Assembly (NCBI GenBank): GCA_021806765.1
Contig: JAJZQR010000041.1
Location: 1-27,144 of the forward strand
Length of the DNA: 27,144 bases
Direction: 5' to 3'
Origin: Chloroflexota bacterium
Lineage (GTDB): Bacteria; Chloroflexota; UBA6077
Positions 1 to 7,693 of this stretch are shown here, in pieces. Position numbers and translations under genes: made by a program. The notes beneath the pieces are model-generated. The model was not told the origin of the DNA and did not search any database. It was given only the letters and a program-made list of their open reading frames with translations. Numbering within the stretch: the stretch's first letter is position 1; every line of letters starts with the position of its first letter.

Positions 1-24
1 ACAACCGAATAGACAACTGAATAG
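1..24. repeat. 12-bp tandem duplication
   Basis: Two adjacent 12-mers, ACAACCGAATAG and ACAACTGAATAG, differ at one base. They lie at the window edge just before a terminator palindrome, so they probably belong to the 3' end or 3' UTR of an upstream gene outside the window. No function is proposed. Confidence 0.6.
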
Positions 25-64
25 AAGCAGTGGGGCTCGACCCATGGGTCGAGCCCCACTGCTT
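25..64. terminator. 40-bp perfect palindrome, probable terminator
   Basis: The 40 bases are a perfect palindrome: arm 25-44 is the exact reverse complement of 45-64, with CCCATGGG at the centre. No strong T-run follows on either strand. It sits upstream of the tctC promoter and most likely ends transcription of the gene to the left, possibly in both directions. The terminator role is inferred from structure and position. Confidence 0.6.
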
Positions 65-83
65 GATTCCACCGGCATCCTAC

Positions 84-112
84 TTGACCAATAACGAACG
101 ATGTACTAGATT
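84..112 (+). promoter_or_regulatory. candidate sigma-70-type promoter for tctC
   Basis: TTGACC (84-89) and TAGATT (107-112) are separated by 17 bp, giving 5/6 and 4/6 matches to the primary sigma consensus. It is the best pair found between the upstream terminator and the tctC start, and implies a leader of about 190 nt. Confidence 0.45.
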
Positions 113-142
113 GCCCGAGAGTCCATTTCGAGGGGAGGTGAT

Positions 143-313
143 GTGAGGAGAAGACGGGCCCGGCGCTCATCTCCGGGCCCATCGGAGGAGGAAACCTGTC
201 CACGAAGACGACCGGGCGGGCGACGCAGCCCATCAGCGAGGGCGCTGAAGAGTTCCACGAGGCGAACGGCACAGGGACTCGATCGGGAACAGCAACAGGA
301 GGAGAAGGAATGA
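143..313 (+). CDS. possible Arg-rich upstream ORF in the tctC leader (56 aa)
   Basis: An open frame begins with GTG at 143, four bases after a GGGGAGG ribosome-binding-like run, and ends with a TGA at 311-313 that overlaps the tctC ATG in the arrangement ATGA. The product would be very basic, with over a quarter arginine and an N-terminus of MRRRRARRSS; its first Arg codons are AGG AGA AGA, codons usually rare in high-GC genomes. A hairpin (arms 156-163 and 173-180, GGGCCCGG and CCGGGCCC) lies inside it. The overlap and ribosome binding site would fit a leader peptide coupled to tctC. It could equally be a chance open frame in GC-rich DNA. No homologue is recognised. Confidence 0.25.
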   Translation: MRRRRARRSSPGPSEEETCPRRRPGGRRSPSARALKSSTRRTAQGLDREQQQEEKE

Positions 314-1449
314 AGCGTCTGCATCTTCTCACTGCCTTCGTGGCAACCGTCGCAGCCCTCGCCCTGGTAGCATCGGCCTGCGGCTCCCCCGCCGCACCCG
401 CACCCACCGCCGCGCCGGCCGCCAAACCCGCTGCCGCGCCGGCCGCCCAGCCCACAGCAGCTCCCGCAGCACCCACCAAGGCTCCCGAGGCCGCGAAGCC
501 CGCTGAAGCCACCAAACCGGCGGCGGCAGCCGCCAGCGCCATCCAAAAGCCAGCAGGCTGGCCCCAGAAGCCGATCACCATGATCATACCCTGGGATGCC
601 GGAGGTAGCACCGACGTCGGCTTCCGGTTGTTGGCACCCTTGATGGAGAAGGCGCTGGGAACCCAGATCGAGATCGTCAACAAACCCGGTGCCGGTGCCC
701 AGGTGGGCGTCACCGAGCTGGCCAAGTCCAAGCCCGACGGCTACACCGTCGGCAACGTCAGCGCACCCGCGGTGATAACCCAGTACCTGGATCCCGACCG
801 GAAGGCCGCCTTCACCTGGGACAGCTTCGCCCCCATCGGGCTGCACGTCTTCGACCCGGGCGTCCTGGCCGTTGCCAAGGACAGTAAGTACAAGAGCCTG
901 AAGGACCTCATTGCCGACGCCAAGGCTAACCCGGAGAAGATCAAGGTGGCCACGACGGGTATCATGGGCGACGACCACCTGGCTATCCTGGCCCTCCAGA
1001 GGGCGGCAGGCGTCAAGTTCGCCATCGTCCACTTCACGGGCGGTGCCCCGCAGACCCAGGCGCTGCTGGGCGGCCACGTGGACGTAGGCTTCGACAACGT
1101 GGGCACCTACGCGAAGCTGGACAAGCAGGGACAGACCCGCACCCTCGCCGTCATGGACAATCAGCGGAACAAGTTCCTGCCGGACGTGCCGACGGCCGAA
1201 GAGCAGGGCTACAAGGTCTACTCCTCCTCCTCTCGGGGCCTCGCCGCTCCCGCAGGCACTCCGAAAGAGATCGTCTGGGCGATCTCCAAGGCGATGGAGG
1301 AGGCGATGAAGAACCCTGAACTGAACAAGAAGATGGACGAGGCAGGTCTTACCCAGCGCTACATGAACCCCGACGAGTTCGCCAAGTACTGGAAGGAGTT
1401 CGAGGAACAGGTCAAGCCGCTGATGGCGGATGCAAAGGCAACCTCGTAG
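310..1449 (+). CDS. TctC/Bug-family tripartite tricarboxylate transporter solute-binding lipoprotein
   Basis: This is an extracytoplasmic binding protein of the tripartite tricarboxylate transporter (Bug) family, which captures carboxylates or related small organic anions for a TctAB permease. Residues 1-23 form a lipoprotein signal peptide with Cys24 in a VASAC lipobox. Residues 27-78 are an Ala/Pro/Lys-rich linker. The mature domain starts near residue 82 with the family signature WPQKPITMIIPWDAGGSTD, followed by NKPGAGAQVG and a DGYT motif. Length (379 aa) equals a normal Bug protein plus the linker. ATG 310 has AGGAGG seven bases upstream. No tctA or tctB lies in the window, so the permease must be elsewhere, or the protein serves a sensory role as proposed for many orphan Bug proteins. 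The ligand cannot be read from sequence. Confidence 0.92.
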   Translation: MKRLHLLTAFVATVAALALVASACGSPAAPAPTAAPAAKPAAAPAAQPTAAPAAPTKAPEAAKPAEATKPAAAAASAIQKPAGWPQKPITMIIPWDAGGSTDVGFRLLAPLMEKALGTQIEIVNKPGAGAQVGVTELAKSKPDGYTVGNVSAPAVITQYLDPDRKAAFTWDSFAPIGLHVFDPGVLAVAKDSKYKSLKDLIADAKANPEKIKVATTGIMGDDHLAILALQRAAGVKFAIVHFTGGAPQTQALLGGHVDVGFDNVGTYAKLDKQGQTRTLAVMDNQRNKFLPDVPTAEEQGYKVYSSSSRGLAAPAGTPKEIVWAISKAMEEAMKNPELNKKMDEAGLTQRYMNPDEFAKYWKEFEEQVKPLMADAKATS

Positions 1450-1464
1450 CGGCTAGGTGGCAGC

Positions 1465-1495
1465 AGGCCCGGCCGGTGCAGGACCGGCCGGGCCT
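1465..1495. terminator. bidirectional terminator between tctC and the pyrE-like gene
   Basis: A perfect 13-bp stem, AGGCCCGGCCGGT (1465-1477) with ACCGGCCGGGCCT (1483-1495), encloses a 5-base loop GCAGG. It lies between the two convergent stop codons, 16 bp from the tctC stop and 17 bp from the minus-strand stop, so it can serve both genes. The T-tract is weak. Confidence 0.8.
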
Positions 1496-1511
1496 ATCTA
1501 CCCCTCGGCGG

Positions 1512-2087
1512 TTACTTTACCCCAGGGGTGGCTTCCAGTGGTATCTTCCCGGCCTTGCAGATGGGACAGTCTCCGGGCTCGTAGGTCTCGTGCTCAACGA
1601 GACAGAACAGGGGATACTTGAAGGTGACGTTACCACGATTCCAGATGGAGGCCACTCCGACGACCTCGCCACCTTCCCTCTCCACGGCTTCGATCACCCT
1701 CAGGGCCGACCCCCCGGTGTCCAGCACATCCTCCACTACCAGCACCCGCTTCCCAGCGATCATGTCCACCACCGAGGGCCGGAAGTATCGATTCTCCCGT
1801 TCCCCCTCCGCATAGACAGCGATCGCTTTGGGCTCCAGGTAGTAGGCAACGAAAGGAGCCATCATAGCGCCACCCATGGAGGGACCCGTCACCACCTGGA
1901 TCTTGTCGGCGAAGTAGTGCTTGGCGATACGGTAACATAGCTTGCTGGACACATCGACGTTGGCCAGAACCCGATCCTTTTCCACGTAGACCGAGCCGTG
2001 AAGTCCCGAGGAGTACTTGTAGTGGCCTCCCTCGTACAGGGCACCAGTGCTCGATATCAGCCGGTGAATCTGCTCCCTCTCCTCCAC
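1512..2087 (-). CDS. pyrE: orotate phosphoribosyltransferase-like protein
   Basis: A type I phosphoribosyltransferase, most like OPRT, which joins orotate to PRPP to give OMP in pyrimidine synthesis. Visible signatures are the N-terminal YKYSSGLHGSVYVEKD segment (the SG...S substrate loop of OPRT) near residue 23 and the PRPP motif VLVVEDVLDTGGSA at 115-128. The usual Lys/His-rich flexible loop is replaced by EGERENRYF. The C-terminus carries CPICKAGKIPLE (Cys174, Cys177), a possible half metal site not found in classical PyrE. The start chosen is GTG 2087, seven bases after AGGAGG; an in-frame GTG at 2111 would add eight residues and place that ribosome binding site inside the gene. It may be a genuine OPRT or a paralogue with another base specificity. 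Confidence 0.8.
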   Translation of the reverse strand: MEEREQIHRLISSTGALYEGGHYKYSSGLHGSVYVEKDRVLANVDVSSKLCYRIAKHYFADKIQVVTGPSMGGAMMAPFVAYYLEPKAIAVYAEGERENRYFRPSVVDMIAGKRVLVVEDVLDTGGSALRVIEAVEREGGEVVGVASIWNRGNVTFKYPLFCLVEHETYEPGDCPICKAGKIPLEATPGVK

Positions 2088-2142
2088 CTCAACACCTCCT
2101 GCGAGAGTCACCCTCTAGTATACACCGGCACCCCTCCACTAG

Positions 2143-2202
2143 CAGCTTTCGGCGGATAGGTCTCAGGCCAAGGTTTCCTCGAGACATAGCCACCGAAAGC
2201 TG
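2143..2202 (-). promoter_or_regulatory. nested hairpin in the leader of the pyrE-like gene
   Basis: A perfect 10-bp outer stem, CAGCTTTCGG (2143-2152) with CCGAAAGCTG (2193-2202), encloses an inner stem GTCTCAGG (2160-2167) with CCTCGAGAC (one bulged base). The structure lies between the zinc-ribbon gene and the pyrE-like gene, both on the minus strand, 56 bp before the latter's start. It could be a terminator of the first gene, an attenuator of the second, or a repeat. It matches no riboswitch I can name. Confidence 0.5.
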
Positions 2203-2244
2203 ATGCAACTGGGAGTCTGTCGACGGAAGGAAGGAAGCTGTCGA

Positions 2245-2451
2245 CTACCGCCTGCCCATCGCCACCACCCTGGGACGAAGGACGAAGGTCCGTTTGTTCT
2301 CCGCCCTGGCCCGCTCCCACTGCTCCTTCAATTCCGGTTCTCGAGTGTAGAACTCAGAGCCGCAGTTGATGCAGTACATCACCCAGTCGAGACCGATGGA
2401 ATCCCACTTGGCCAGCTTGCCGCCACACCTCTCACACTGCACGGTAATCAC
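2245..2451 (-). CDS. small zinc-ribbon protein
   Basis: A 68-residue protein with two CxxC knuckles, Cys6-Cys9 (CERC) and Cys27-Cys30 (CINC), spaced as in a zinc ribbon, followed by a charged helix (residues about 36-52) and a basic tail ending in GRR. GTG 2451 is preceded by GGAGGG at six bases, which supports expression. Zinc ribbons of this size bind nucleic acid or a protein partner; the specific role is unknown. It precedes the pyrE-like gene on the same strand by about 157 bp, which contains a structured spacer, so the two may be co-transcribed. Confidence 0.7.
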   Translation of the reverse strand: MITVQCERCGGKLAKWDSIGLDWVMYCINCGSEFYTREPELKEQWERARAENKRTFVLRPRVVAMGRR

Positions 2452-2919
2452 GTCGAACCCTCCGAACCATTCTCCTGTCTAGCTCTAGTTGGATCCAACG
2501 GCAAGCGGCCTTACGGCTACGAGGGGGAGAACGGCTGGGCCGACGTTGCTTCCGGTGCCGCTTCCTTCCGCTGCCCCCATCGCAGGGAATCCGGTCGCTT
2601 CCGTGGCGGGATCGCTGGGGAAAACCTCTGGCAGTAACCGTTTGGCAGCTCCGCAATTTCCAGGCCAGCTTCCGGATCCAAGGGCATGGTTCACAGGGAG
2701 AGTGACAGTCTAACGAAGGCAGGCTACCCGGATCGTCGTGCCCGACCTGATCGGGCATCCAGGGTCCCCCCGTTGGCGTGAAGGAGCAGCCTCACGAGGA
2801 GAGGGGGACGTCTGGACCCCCGCGCAAGCGGGGGTGACGTTGCATTAAACTGTAACTCCAACTACCCGTCCCCATGAACCATGCCGATCAAAGAGGCACA
2901 AGCAGGGGATATAGGAGGG
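2452..2919. other. 468-bp intergenic region without a supported gene
   Basis: Short open frames exist here on both strands, but none has a convincing ribosome binding site or a recognisable product. Notable content is a 12-bp palindrome GTTGGATCCAAC (2488-2499) and a cluster of REP-like hairpins from 2739 to 2835. The left 240 bp show no RNA gene that I can identify. Confidence 0.6.
2739..2835. repeat. cluster of REP-like hairpins
   Basis: Three inverted repeats follow each other. TGCCCGA (2739-2745) pairs with TCGGGCA (2751-2757). GTCCCCC (2764-2770) pairs with GGGGGAC (about 2803-2809) around an inner CGTGA/TCACG stem. ACCCCCGC (2816-2823) pairs with GCGGGGGT (2828-2835) over a GCAA tetraloop. 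The flanks (GGCATCCAGGGT on the left element, TCTGGA and TGACG on the right one) resemble the widespread REP-type repeats with a TCTGGA-hairpin-TGACG frame. The last hairpin lies about 85 bp beyond the stop of the hybrid kinase gene and may also terminate it. Confidence 0.65.
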
Positions 2920-5328
2920 CTAAATGTATCGATCGACCCGGTCCAACTCACCCCGCACGGCCCGGGCCAACTCCTGCACCGTCACCGGCTTTCGGACGTA
3001 GGCACCGACGCCCAGGGTTCTCGCCAGCTGGACTCGTTCTGACTCGGCAAACCCGGAGAGAACGATCGCCCGCTGATCGGGTCGCACCTTCAGCAGCTGC
3101 CGGTAGGTCTCGGCTCCATCCATGCCGGGCGGCATGACCATGTCCAGGATCAACAGGTCCGCGGGGCACTGCCGAAGGCGCGATATGGCTTCCTCACCGC
3201 TGGCCGCGACCTCCACCCGATACCCCAGCATCGACAACATCCGGCCCACCACCTCCCTCTGCAGGGGGTCGTTATCCACCAGTAGAACGGTCTCGGCTCC
3301 ACCCTTCGTGTCATCGCAAGGCGGTTCGTTCACCTCCTCCCGGCAAACCGGCAGCCAGACACTGAAGACGGTTCCCGCTCCCATCTTGCTTTCCAGATCC
3401 AGGTAGCCCCGATGGTCTTCCACGATAGCCTGGACTACGCTCAGTCCAAGTCCGGAACCCCGGCGGCCATCGACAGCCTTCGTGCTGAAAAAGGGATCGA
3501 AGATCCTGTCCCGAATCTCCGCCGGAACACCACAGCCGGTGTCGCTGATGGTAAGCCTGACGTATTCGCCGGGCTCGACCCGATCGTGGCGGCCGATGGG
3601 CTTCTCCACGTAGACGTTTTCCGTCTTGATGGCCAGCACACCGGCGTCCGCCATGGCCTCCCGCCCGTTGGACAGCAAGTTCAGAATCACCCGTAGAAGC
3701 TGCCCCGAGGACCCGGCCACCGGCAGAAGATCGGGATCGAGATCTGTCTCCACCACCAGGGTCTCGGACCGGTCCGCCATCTGCAGCAGGGCCTGGCTGG
3801 CCAGCCTGTTCAGGTCCGTGGGCTTGTGTTCAATGAGCCCTCTGCGGCCGAGGGCCAGCAGGTCGCCGTTGATCTCGGCCATCCGCCGGGCTGCTTCCCC
3901 CATGACGTCGCAGTACTGCCCTGCAGGATGCCCTTCAGGCAACTCCATCCTGATCAGCTCCGAGTAGGCAACCAGGGGGGACAGCAGATTGTTGAAGTCG
4001 TGGGCAACCTGACCGGCTATCCGCCCGGCCGTCTCCAGCCTCTGAGCCCGCAGAAGCCGCTCCTCCATCTGCTTGCGCTCCGTGATGTCCCTGCCAACGG
4101 TCACCACCCCAACGACTTCTCCCGTCTCGGATCGGAGGGGGACCTTGCGCACATGGACGATCCTCTCGCCCTGCCCCTTGCCCATCACCTTCTCGACGTC
4201 CACCACTTCGCCGGATCTCAGGACTCGCAGGTCCTCCTCCATAGCCCGGTGACTCATCTCCGGCTCGTACAGCTGAAGGGCGGTCTTCCCCAGGATCTCC
4301 TCCTTGGACAGCCCCAGCCGGCGGGACATCGCCGAGTTCACCAGCACGTACCGTCCCTGGGCATCCTTGACGTGGATGATGTCGTCCACTGCTTCCACCA
4401 GGGTCCGGTGCAACTCCTCGCTCTTCCGCAGCGTCTCCTCGGCGCGTTGGTGCTCGATCATCTGCTCGGCCAACTCCCGGTTGGTCATCTCCAGTTGGGC
4501 CGTTCTATCGGCAATGCGCTTCTCCAGACCCTCATTCAGACGGCGGATCTCCTCGTAGGGAGCCTCGATGCAGCGCAGGACGATGCCGCTATAGATGAAG
4601 TAGTGGGAGAGGACCTCGAACAGGTGCCCCACCAGGGTCATCATCCCGAAGGTATCCGAATAGAAGGTTAGACTCAGCTCGGACAGGATCATGGTGACCA
4701 TGGCGCCGGCCAGCAGCAGGTAGCTCGACCGTTCCACCCAGGCACGGTGAGAGCGCAGCCGCAGGAAGGCTCCAAGAACGAGCAAGACCACGAAGTACTC
4801 GCTGCCGATCTTGAAACGGGTCAGCCCCTGGCCCTCGATGAAGCATGCCGGAAACAGCCGAAGCACCATTATGGAAACGACAAAGGCAGCGGTGGCCAGG
4901 GCATACAGCCAGAAGACGACGGAACGTGGGAAGGATCGCCGGAAGAAAAACGTGGATAGGAAGAGGGAGGCGGCCTCCACGTACCGCCCCGCTATCCACA
5001 GCTGGGCTGCCACATCCGCACCGTAACCGGGGAAAATGCCCATGCCCTCGTAGGTCATCAGGTGCAGCAGGTCCAACACAGCCACGAAGAGGTAGGCATT
5101 GCCCAGATACAGCAGGAAGCTGTTCCCGGAGCCCTGATAGCTCCTGGTGGCCAGAATGAAGGTGAGAAGAGCGACGACCACGGCGAATCCCTCGACCACT
5201 GTGTGAACCAGCAGGAAATTCTGGCTCGCCGTGAGGTAGAGAGCTGAGGTCGTGAGCAACGCCACGACCAGTACTCGGAGCCCCGAGGCCAGGTTGCTGG
5301 ATGGATTCGCAGTTCTCACGGGTACCAC
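2920..5328 (-). CDS. hybrid sensor histidine kinase, MASE3-like/PAS/HisKA/HATPase/REC
   Basis: A membrane-bound hybrid histidine kinase. Residues 15-250 hold about seven hydrophobic helices with a MASE3-like pattern (DLLHLMTYEGMGIFPG near 86-101). A coiled coil (256-305) leads to a PAS domain (306-418). The phosphoacceptor is His443 in GQVAHDFNNLLS, followed by the ATPase N-box NLLSNGREAM (550-559), G1 DTGCG (596-600) and G2 GSGLGLS. A C-terminal receiver (679-795) keeps the acidic pair, phospho-Asp729 in LILDM and Lys780. The receiver probably acts as a phosphate shuttle or autoinhibitor. No partner regulator adjoins it. GTG 5328 is the longest start; GTG 5319, five bases after AGGTGG, has the better ribosome binding site and is equally likely. 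The signal sensed is unknown. Confidence 0.9.
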   Translation of the reverse strand: MVPVRTANPSSNLASGLRVLVVALLTTSALYLTASQNFLLVHTVVEGFAVVVALLTFILATRSYQGSGNSFLLYLGNAYLFVAVLDLLHLMTYEGMGIFPGYGADVAAQLWIAGRYVEAASLFLSTFFFRRSFPRSVVFWLYALATAAFVVSIMVLRLFPACFIEGQGLTRFKIGSEYFVVLLVLGAFLRLRSHRAWVERSSYLLLAGAMVTMILSELSLTFYSDTFGMMTLVGHLFEVLSHYFIYSGIVLRCIEAPYEEIRRLNEGLEKRIADRTAQLEMTNRELAEQMIEHQRAEETLRKSEELHRTLVEAVDDIIHVKDAQGRYVLVNSAMSRRLGLSKEEILGKTALQLYEPEMSHRAMEEDLRVLRSGEVVDVEKVMGKGQGERIVHVRKVPLRSETGEVVGVVTVGRDITERKQMEERLLRAQRLETAGRIAGQVAHDFNNLLSPLVAYSELIRMELPEGHPAGQYCDVMGEAARRMAEINGDLLALGRRGLIEHKPTDLNRLASQALLQMADRSETLVVETDLDPDLLPVAGSSGQLLRVILNLLSNGREAMADAGVLAIKTENVYVEKPIGRHDRVEPGEYVRLTISDTGCGVPAEIRDRIFDPFFSTKAVDGRRGSGLGLSVVQAIVEDHRGYLDLESKMGAGTVFSVWLPVCREEVNEPPCDDTKGGAETVLLVDNDPLQREVVGRMLSMLGYRVEVAASGEEAISRLRQCPADLLILDMVMPPGMDGAETYRQLLKVRPDQRAIVLSGFAESERVQLARTLGVGAYVRKPVTVQELARAVRGELDRVDRYI

Positions 5329-5530
5329 CTAGAAGGATCTTCTCAGGGATCAGGCTCAACCCGCCCCACGGATGCAGCACACAGTGATACGGCGATGAGG
5401 GATTAGAAGAGAAACAGAAGACTCACAAGGTCGCGATGTCTCGCCTCAAGCCGGAGGCAAGATAGCCTATCACGCTCAAAGGCCAGCAGCAATGACAAGC
5501 GGGCTGCCGGGGGCGAAAAGGATTGGGACG
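5329..5530 (-). promoter_or_regulatory. upstream region of the hybrid kinase gene with small hairpins
   Basis: The 200 bp between the kinase start and the terminator-like hairpin of the MCP gene contain two small adjacent inverted repeats: GCCTC (5443-5447) with GAGGC (5454-5458), and GATAG (5461-5465) with CTATC (5467-5471). They would lie in the promoter or leader of the kinase. No confident -35/-10 pair was found. Confidence 0.3.
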
Positions 5531-5580
5531 GACCCACCCCCGGCCCCTCCCCGCAGCGGGGAGGGGAGAGGGGTGGGGTC
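5531..5580. terminator. long GC-rich hairpin downstream of the MCP gene
   Basis: The core stem CCCCTCCCCG (5544-5553) pairs perfectly with CGGGGAGGGG (5557-5566) over a CAG loop. An outer stem (5531-5540 with 5570-5580, one bulged G) extends it over a small internal loop. It begins 20 bp beyond the MCP stop codon on the minus strand, fitting a terminator. Its CCCCTCCCC/GGGGAGGGG character also links it to the hairpins at 17560 and 26099. Confidence 0.65.
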
Positions 5581-5599
5581 TACTGGCTCCAGGAGCCGC

Positions 5600-7693
5600 C
5601 TAGCCGGCCAGGGCCGGCCTTACCGCGGCCTGCCTGGAAGCCCGCATCGTTCCTCGATCCTCCGACCAGTCCTCCTGGCGCCGCCTCATGACCAACTGGG
5701 TATTCTCTCCCAGCCTGAACTGGGCAACGACAGCCTGCAGCTCCTCAGCCATCTGGGCGAGTTCCTCGGCCTGCGCCACCATCTCCTCCACCTGGGCACT
5801 CATCTCCTCGGTGGAGGCGCTCACCTCCTGGGCGGCGGCACTGGTCTGCTGGCTCACCGCGGCGATCTTGTCGACAGAACCACCCACCTGCTGGCTGGAG
5901 GCCGCCATCTCCTGGGTGGCGGCTGTAGATTGCTCCACCACGGCTGAGATAGAGCCCATCAGGTCGACCACCTCTTGCGAAGAGGCCTCCATTTCGTGAA
6001 CAGCGTCCGCGATCTGGGTCACCTGGTTGGCGGCCTCCTGAACCGAGGAGAGGATGTTCTTGAGAGACGTCCCGGCTTCCTCGGCCAGCTGAGCCCCGGT
6101 CTCCACCTCTCTGGTGCCCCGGGCCATCGCGTCGACGGCCTCCTGGGTGCCCTGCTGGACCTGGGCGATCAACTCGGCTATCTCCTTGGTGGAGCGACCG
6201 GCCCGCTCCGCCAGCTTCCTCACCTCGTCGGCCACCACGGCGAAGCCCCGCCCATGCTCCCCGGCCCTGGCCGCCTCGATGGCCGCGTTCAGCGCCAGCA
6301 GGTTGGTCTGCTCGGCGATGTCGTCGATGGCCTCCACGATGGAGCCGATCTGGGCGGAGTACTTATCCAGTTCCTGGACCTTGGCAGCGGCGGTTCCGGC
6401 ACTGGCCTTGATGGCAGCCATTCCTCGGACGGTCTTCTGAACCGAGTCGGCTCCGGACGAGGCGGCCAGATGAGCCTCTCGAGCCGCGGAGGAAACCTGC
6501 TGAGAGGCGACGGCCACGTTGGATATGGATCCGCCCAGCTGGCCGACGGAGGCAGAGGCCCTTTCCACCGAGCCGGCCTGATCCTGAGCCCCCTTGGCAA
6601 TCTGGTCGATGGCCCTGGACAGCTGATCCACGGAGGAGGAGGTCTCCTGGGTCGCCGCGGCCTGCTCCTGGCTGCCCTGGGCAACCTGCTGGATAGTAGT
6701 GGCTATCTGCTGGGTGGCGGAGCTGGTCTGCTCCGAGGCAGCCGAAAGCTGCTGGCTGGCCTCGGCGAGAGACTGGGCCGAGGCGGAGACGCCGCTCACC
6801 ATCTCCCGTAGATTGGTGATCATCCGCTCGAAGGCCACCCCCAGGACATCCTTGCCGGAACGGGGAGTCACGTTCTGGGTGAGGTCCCCCCTGGATATGG
6901 CCTCGGCCACCACCGCCATTCCCCGAATGTACCGGATCATGTCGCCGAAGGACTGGGCCATCTGGCCGATCTCGTCACCGGATCCGACCTTGACCTCCTG
7001 CTCTACGTCCCCCTGGGACAGGCCGTCGGCGGCCCGGGCCATGGCCCCCACTCCGTTGGAGATCGCCCTCGACAGGAAGAAGGCTATCCCCAGCCCCACC
7101 AGGACCGCCAGAACCACCAGAGCCACCATCTGGAGACGGGTGCTGTCGTATGTGGCGACACCGTGGTTCTCCATCTCGTCGGCATCCTTCACGTTGAGCG
7201 CGATCAGCTGGTCCGCGGCATCCGCGATCGGCGTCAACTTCTCCCGCGCCGCACCCTGGAAGAGGGCCAGCGCCTCCTGGTCCTTACCATCCTTCTTCAG
7301 CTGGATAACCCTGTCCCGATCCGCCTTGTAGCCGCTCCACGCCACGTTGAACTTCGACAGGGTCTGTTGCTCGGCCGGGGCCAGGTGGCCCTTGCCGTAT
7401 CTGTCCATGGCCTCCAGCATCGCCTTCTCATACTCGGCGACCTTTCTTTCGGCATCGGCCAGGGCGGCCCTGTCCTCGGCCAGCAACAGCTCCGACACGG
7501 CCACCCTCATCCTGTGGAGACTCTCGACGGCGCTGCCCAGCTGTTCGATCGGCTGCAGGCTGTCCTGGTACATGGAGGTCATCATCCCGCTGACCTTCCC
7601 CAGGTTCGAAAGGGCGATTGCCCCCACTACACCCATGAGGATTAGAACCGCCCCGAACCCGGCCAGCATCTTCGCTCGCACTGTTATCCGCAC
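5600..7693 (-). CDS. methyl-accepting chemotaxis protein
   Basis: A transmembrane chemoreceptor controlling a CheA kinase through CheW. With the start used here it has 697 residues: TM1 9-30, an extracytoplasmic helical region 31-187 resembling the 4HB_MCP ligand domain, TM2 188-209, a HAMP domain to about 258, a second HAMP-like stretch to about 300, then a long cytoplasmic coiled coil. The hairpin tip carries the near-invariant [19 protein letters not shown] and [18 protein letters not shown]. The C-terminal tail is basic with no CheR-tethering pentapeptide evident. GTG 7693 was chosen because AAAGGAG lies eight bases upstream; a longer frame to 7765 begins inside repeats and lacks a ribosome binding site. 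No che or flagellar gene is nearby, so its kinase array is encoded elsewhere. The ligand is unknown. Confidence 0.93.
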   Translation of the reverse strand: MRITVRAKMLAGFGAVLILMGVVGAIALSNLGKVSGMMTSMYQDSLQPIEQLGSAVESLHRMRVAVSELLLAEDRAALADAERKVAEYEKAMLEAMDRYGKGHLAPAEQQTLSKFNVAWSGYKADRDRVIQLKKDGKDQEALALFQGAAREKLTPIADAADQLIALNVKDADEMENHGVATYDSTRLQMVALVVLAVLVGLGIAFFLSRAISNGVGAMARAADGLSQGDVEQEVKVGSGDEIGQMAQSFGDMIRYIRGMAVVAEAISRGDLTQNVTPRSGKDVLGVAFERMITNLREMVSGVSASAQSLAEASQQLSAASEQTSSATQQIATTIQQVAQGSQEQAAATQETSSSVDQLSRAIDQIAKGAQDQAGSVERASASVGQLGGSISNVAVASQQVSSAAREAHLAASSGADSVQKTVRGMAAIKASAGTAAAKVQELDKYSAQIGSIVEAIDDIAEQTNLLALNAAIEAARAGEHGRGFAVVADEVRKLAERAGRSTKEIAELIAQVQQGTQEAVDAMARGTREVETGAQLAEEAGTSLKNILSSVQEAANQVTQIADAVHEMEASSQEVVDLMGSISAVVEQSTAATQEMAASSQQVGGSVDKIAAVSQQTSAAAQEVSASTEEMSAQVEEMVAQAEELAQMAEELQAVVAQFRLGENTQLVMRRRQEDWSEDRGTMRASRQAAVRPALAG

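Noticed and set aside
106..1077. 323-codon minus-strand frame opposite tctC
   Set aside because: It mirrors the Ala/Pro-rich linker and Bug domain on the other strand, is Gly/Cys-rich in the linker part, and has no recognisable domain.
2432..2758. Short minus-strand frame beginning MPDQVGHDD before the zinc-ribbon gene
   Set aside because: The opening residues are the translation of a REP-like hairpin, and the rest has no ribosome binding site or family.
3826..4671. 281-codon plus-strand frame inside the hybrid kinase gene
   Set aside because: The minus-strand kinase has complete motifs throughout; the opposite frame is a His/Leu-rich shadow without a ribosome binding site.
5432..5480. Possible cyclic di-GMP (GEMM) riboswitch before the hybrid kinase
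   Set aside because: On the minus strand GCCTCCGGCTT recalls part of the motif, but the conserved flanking blocks and helices of the aptamer are absent.
5975..6811. 278-codon plus-strand frame inside the MCP gene
   Set aside because: It is the Gly/Leu-rich complement of the MCP coiled coil; no independent support.
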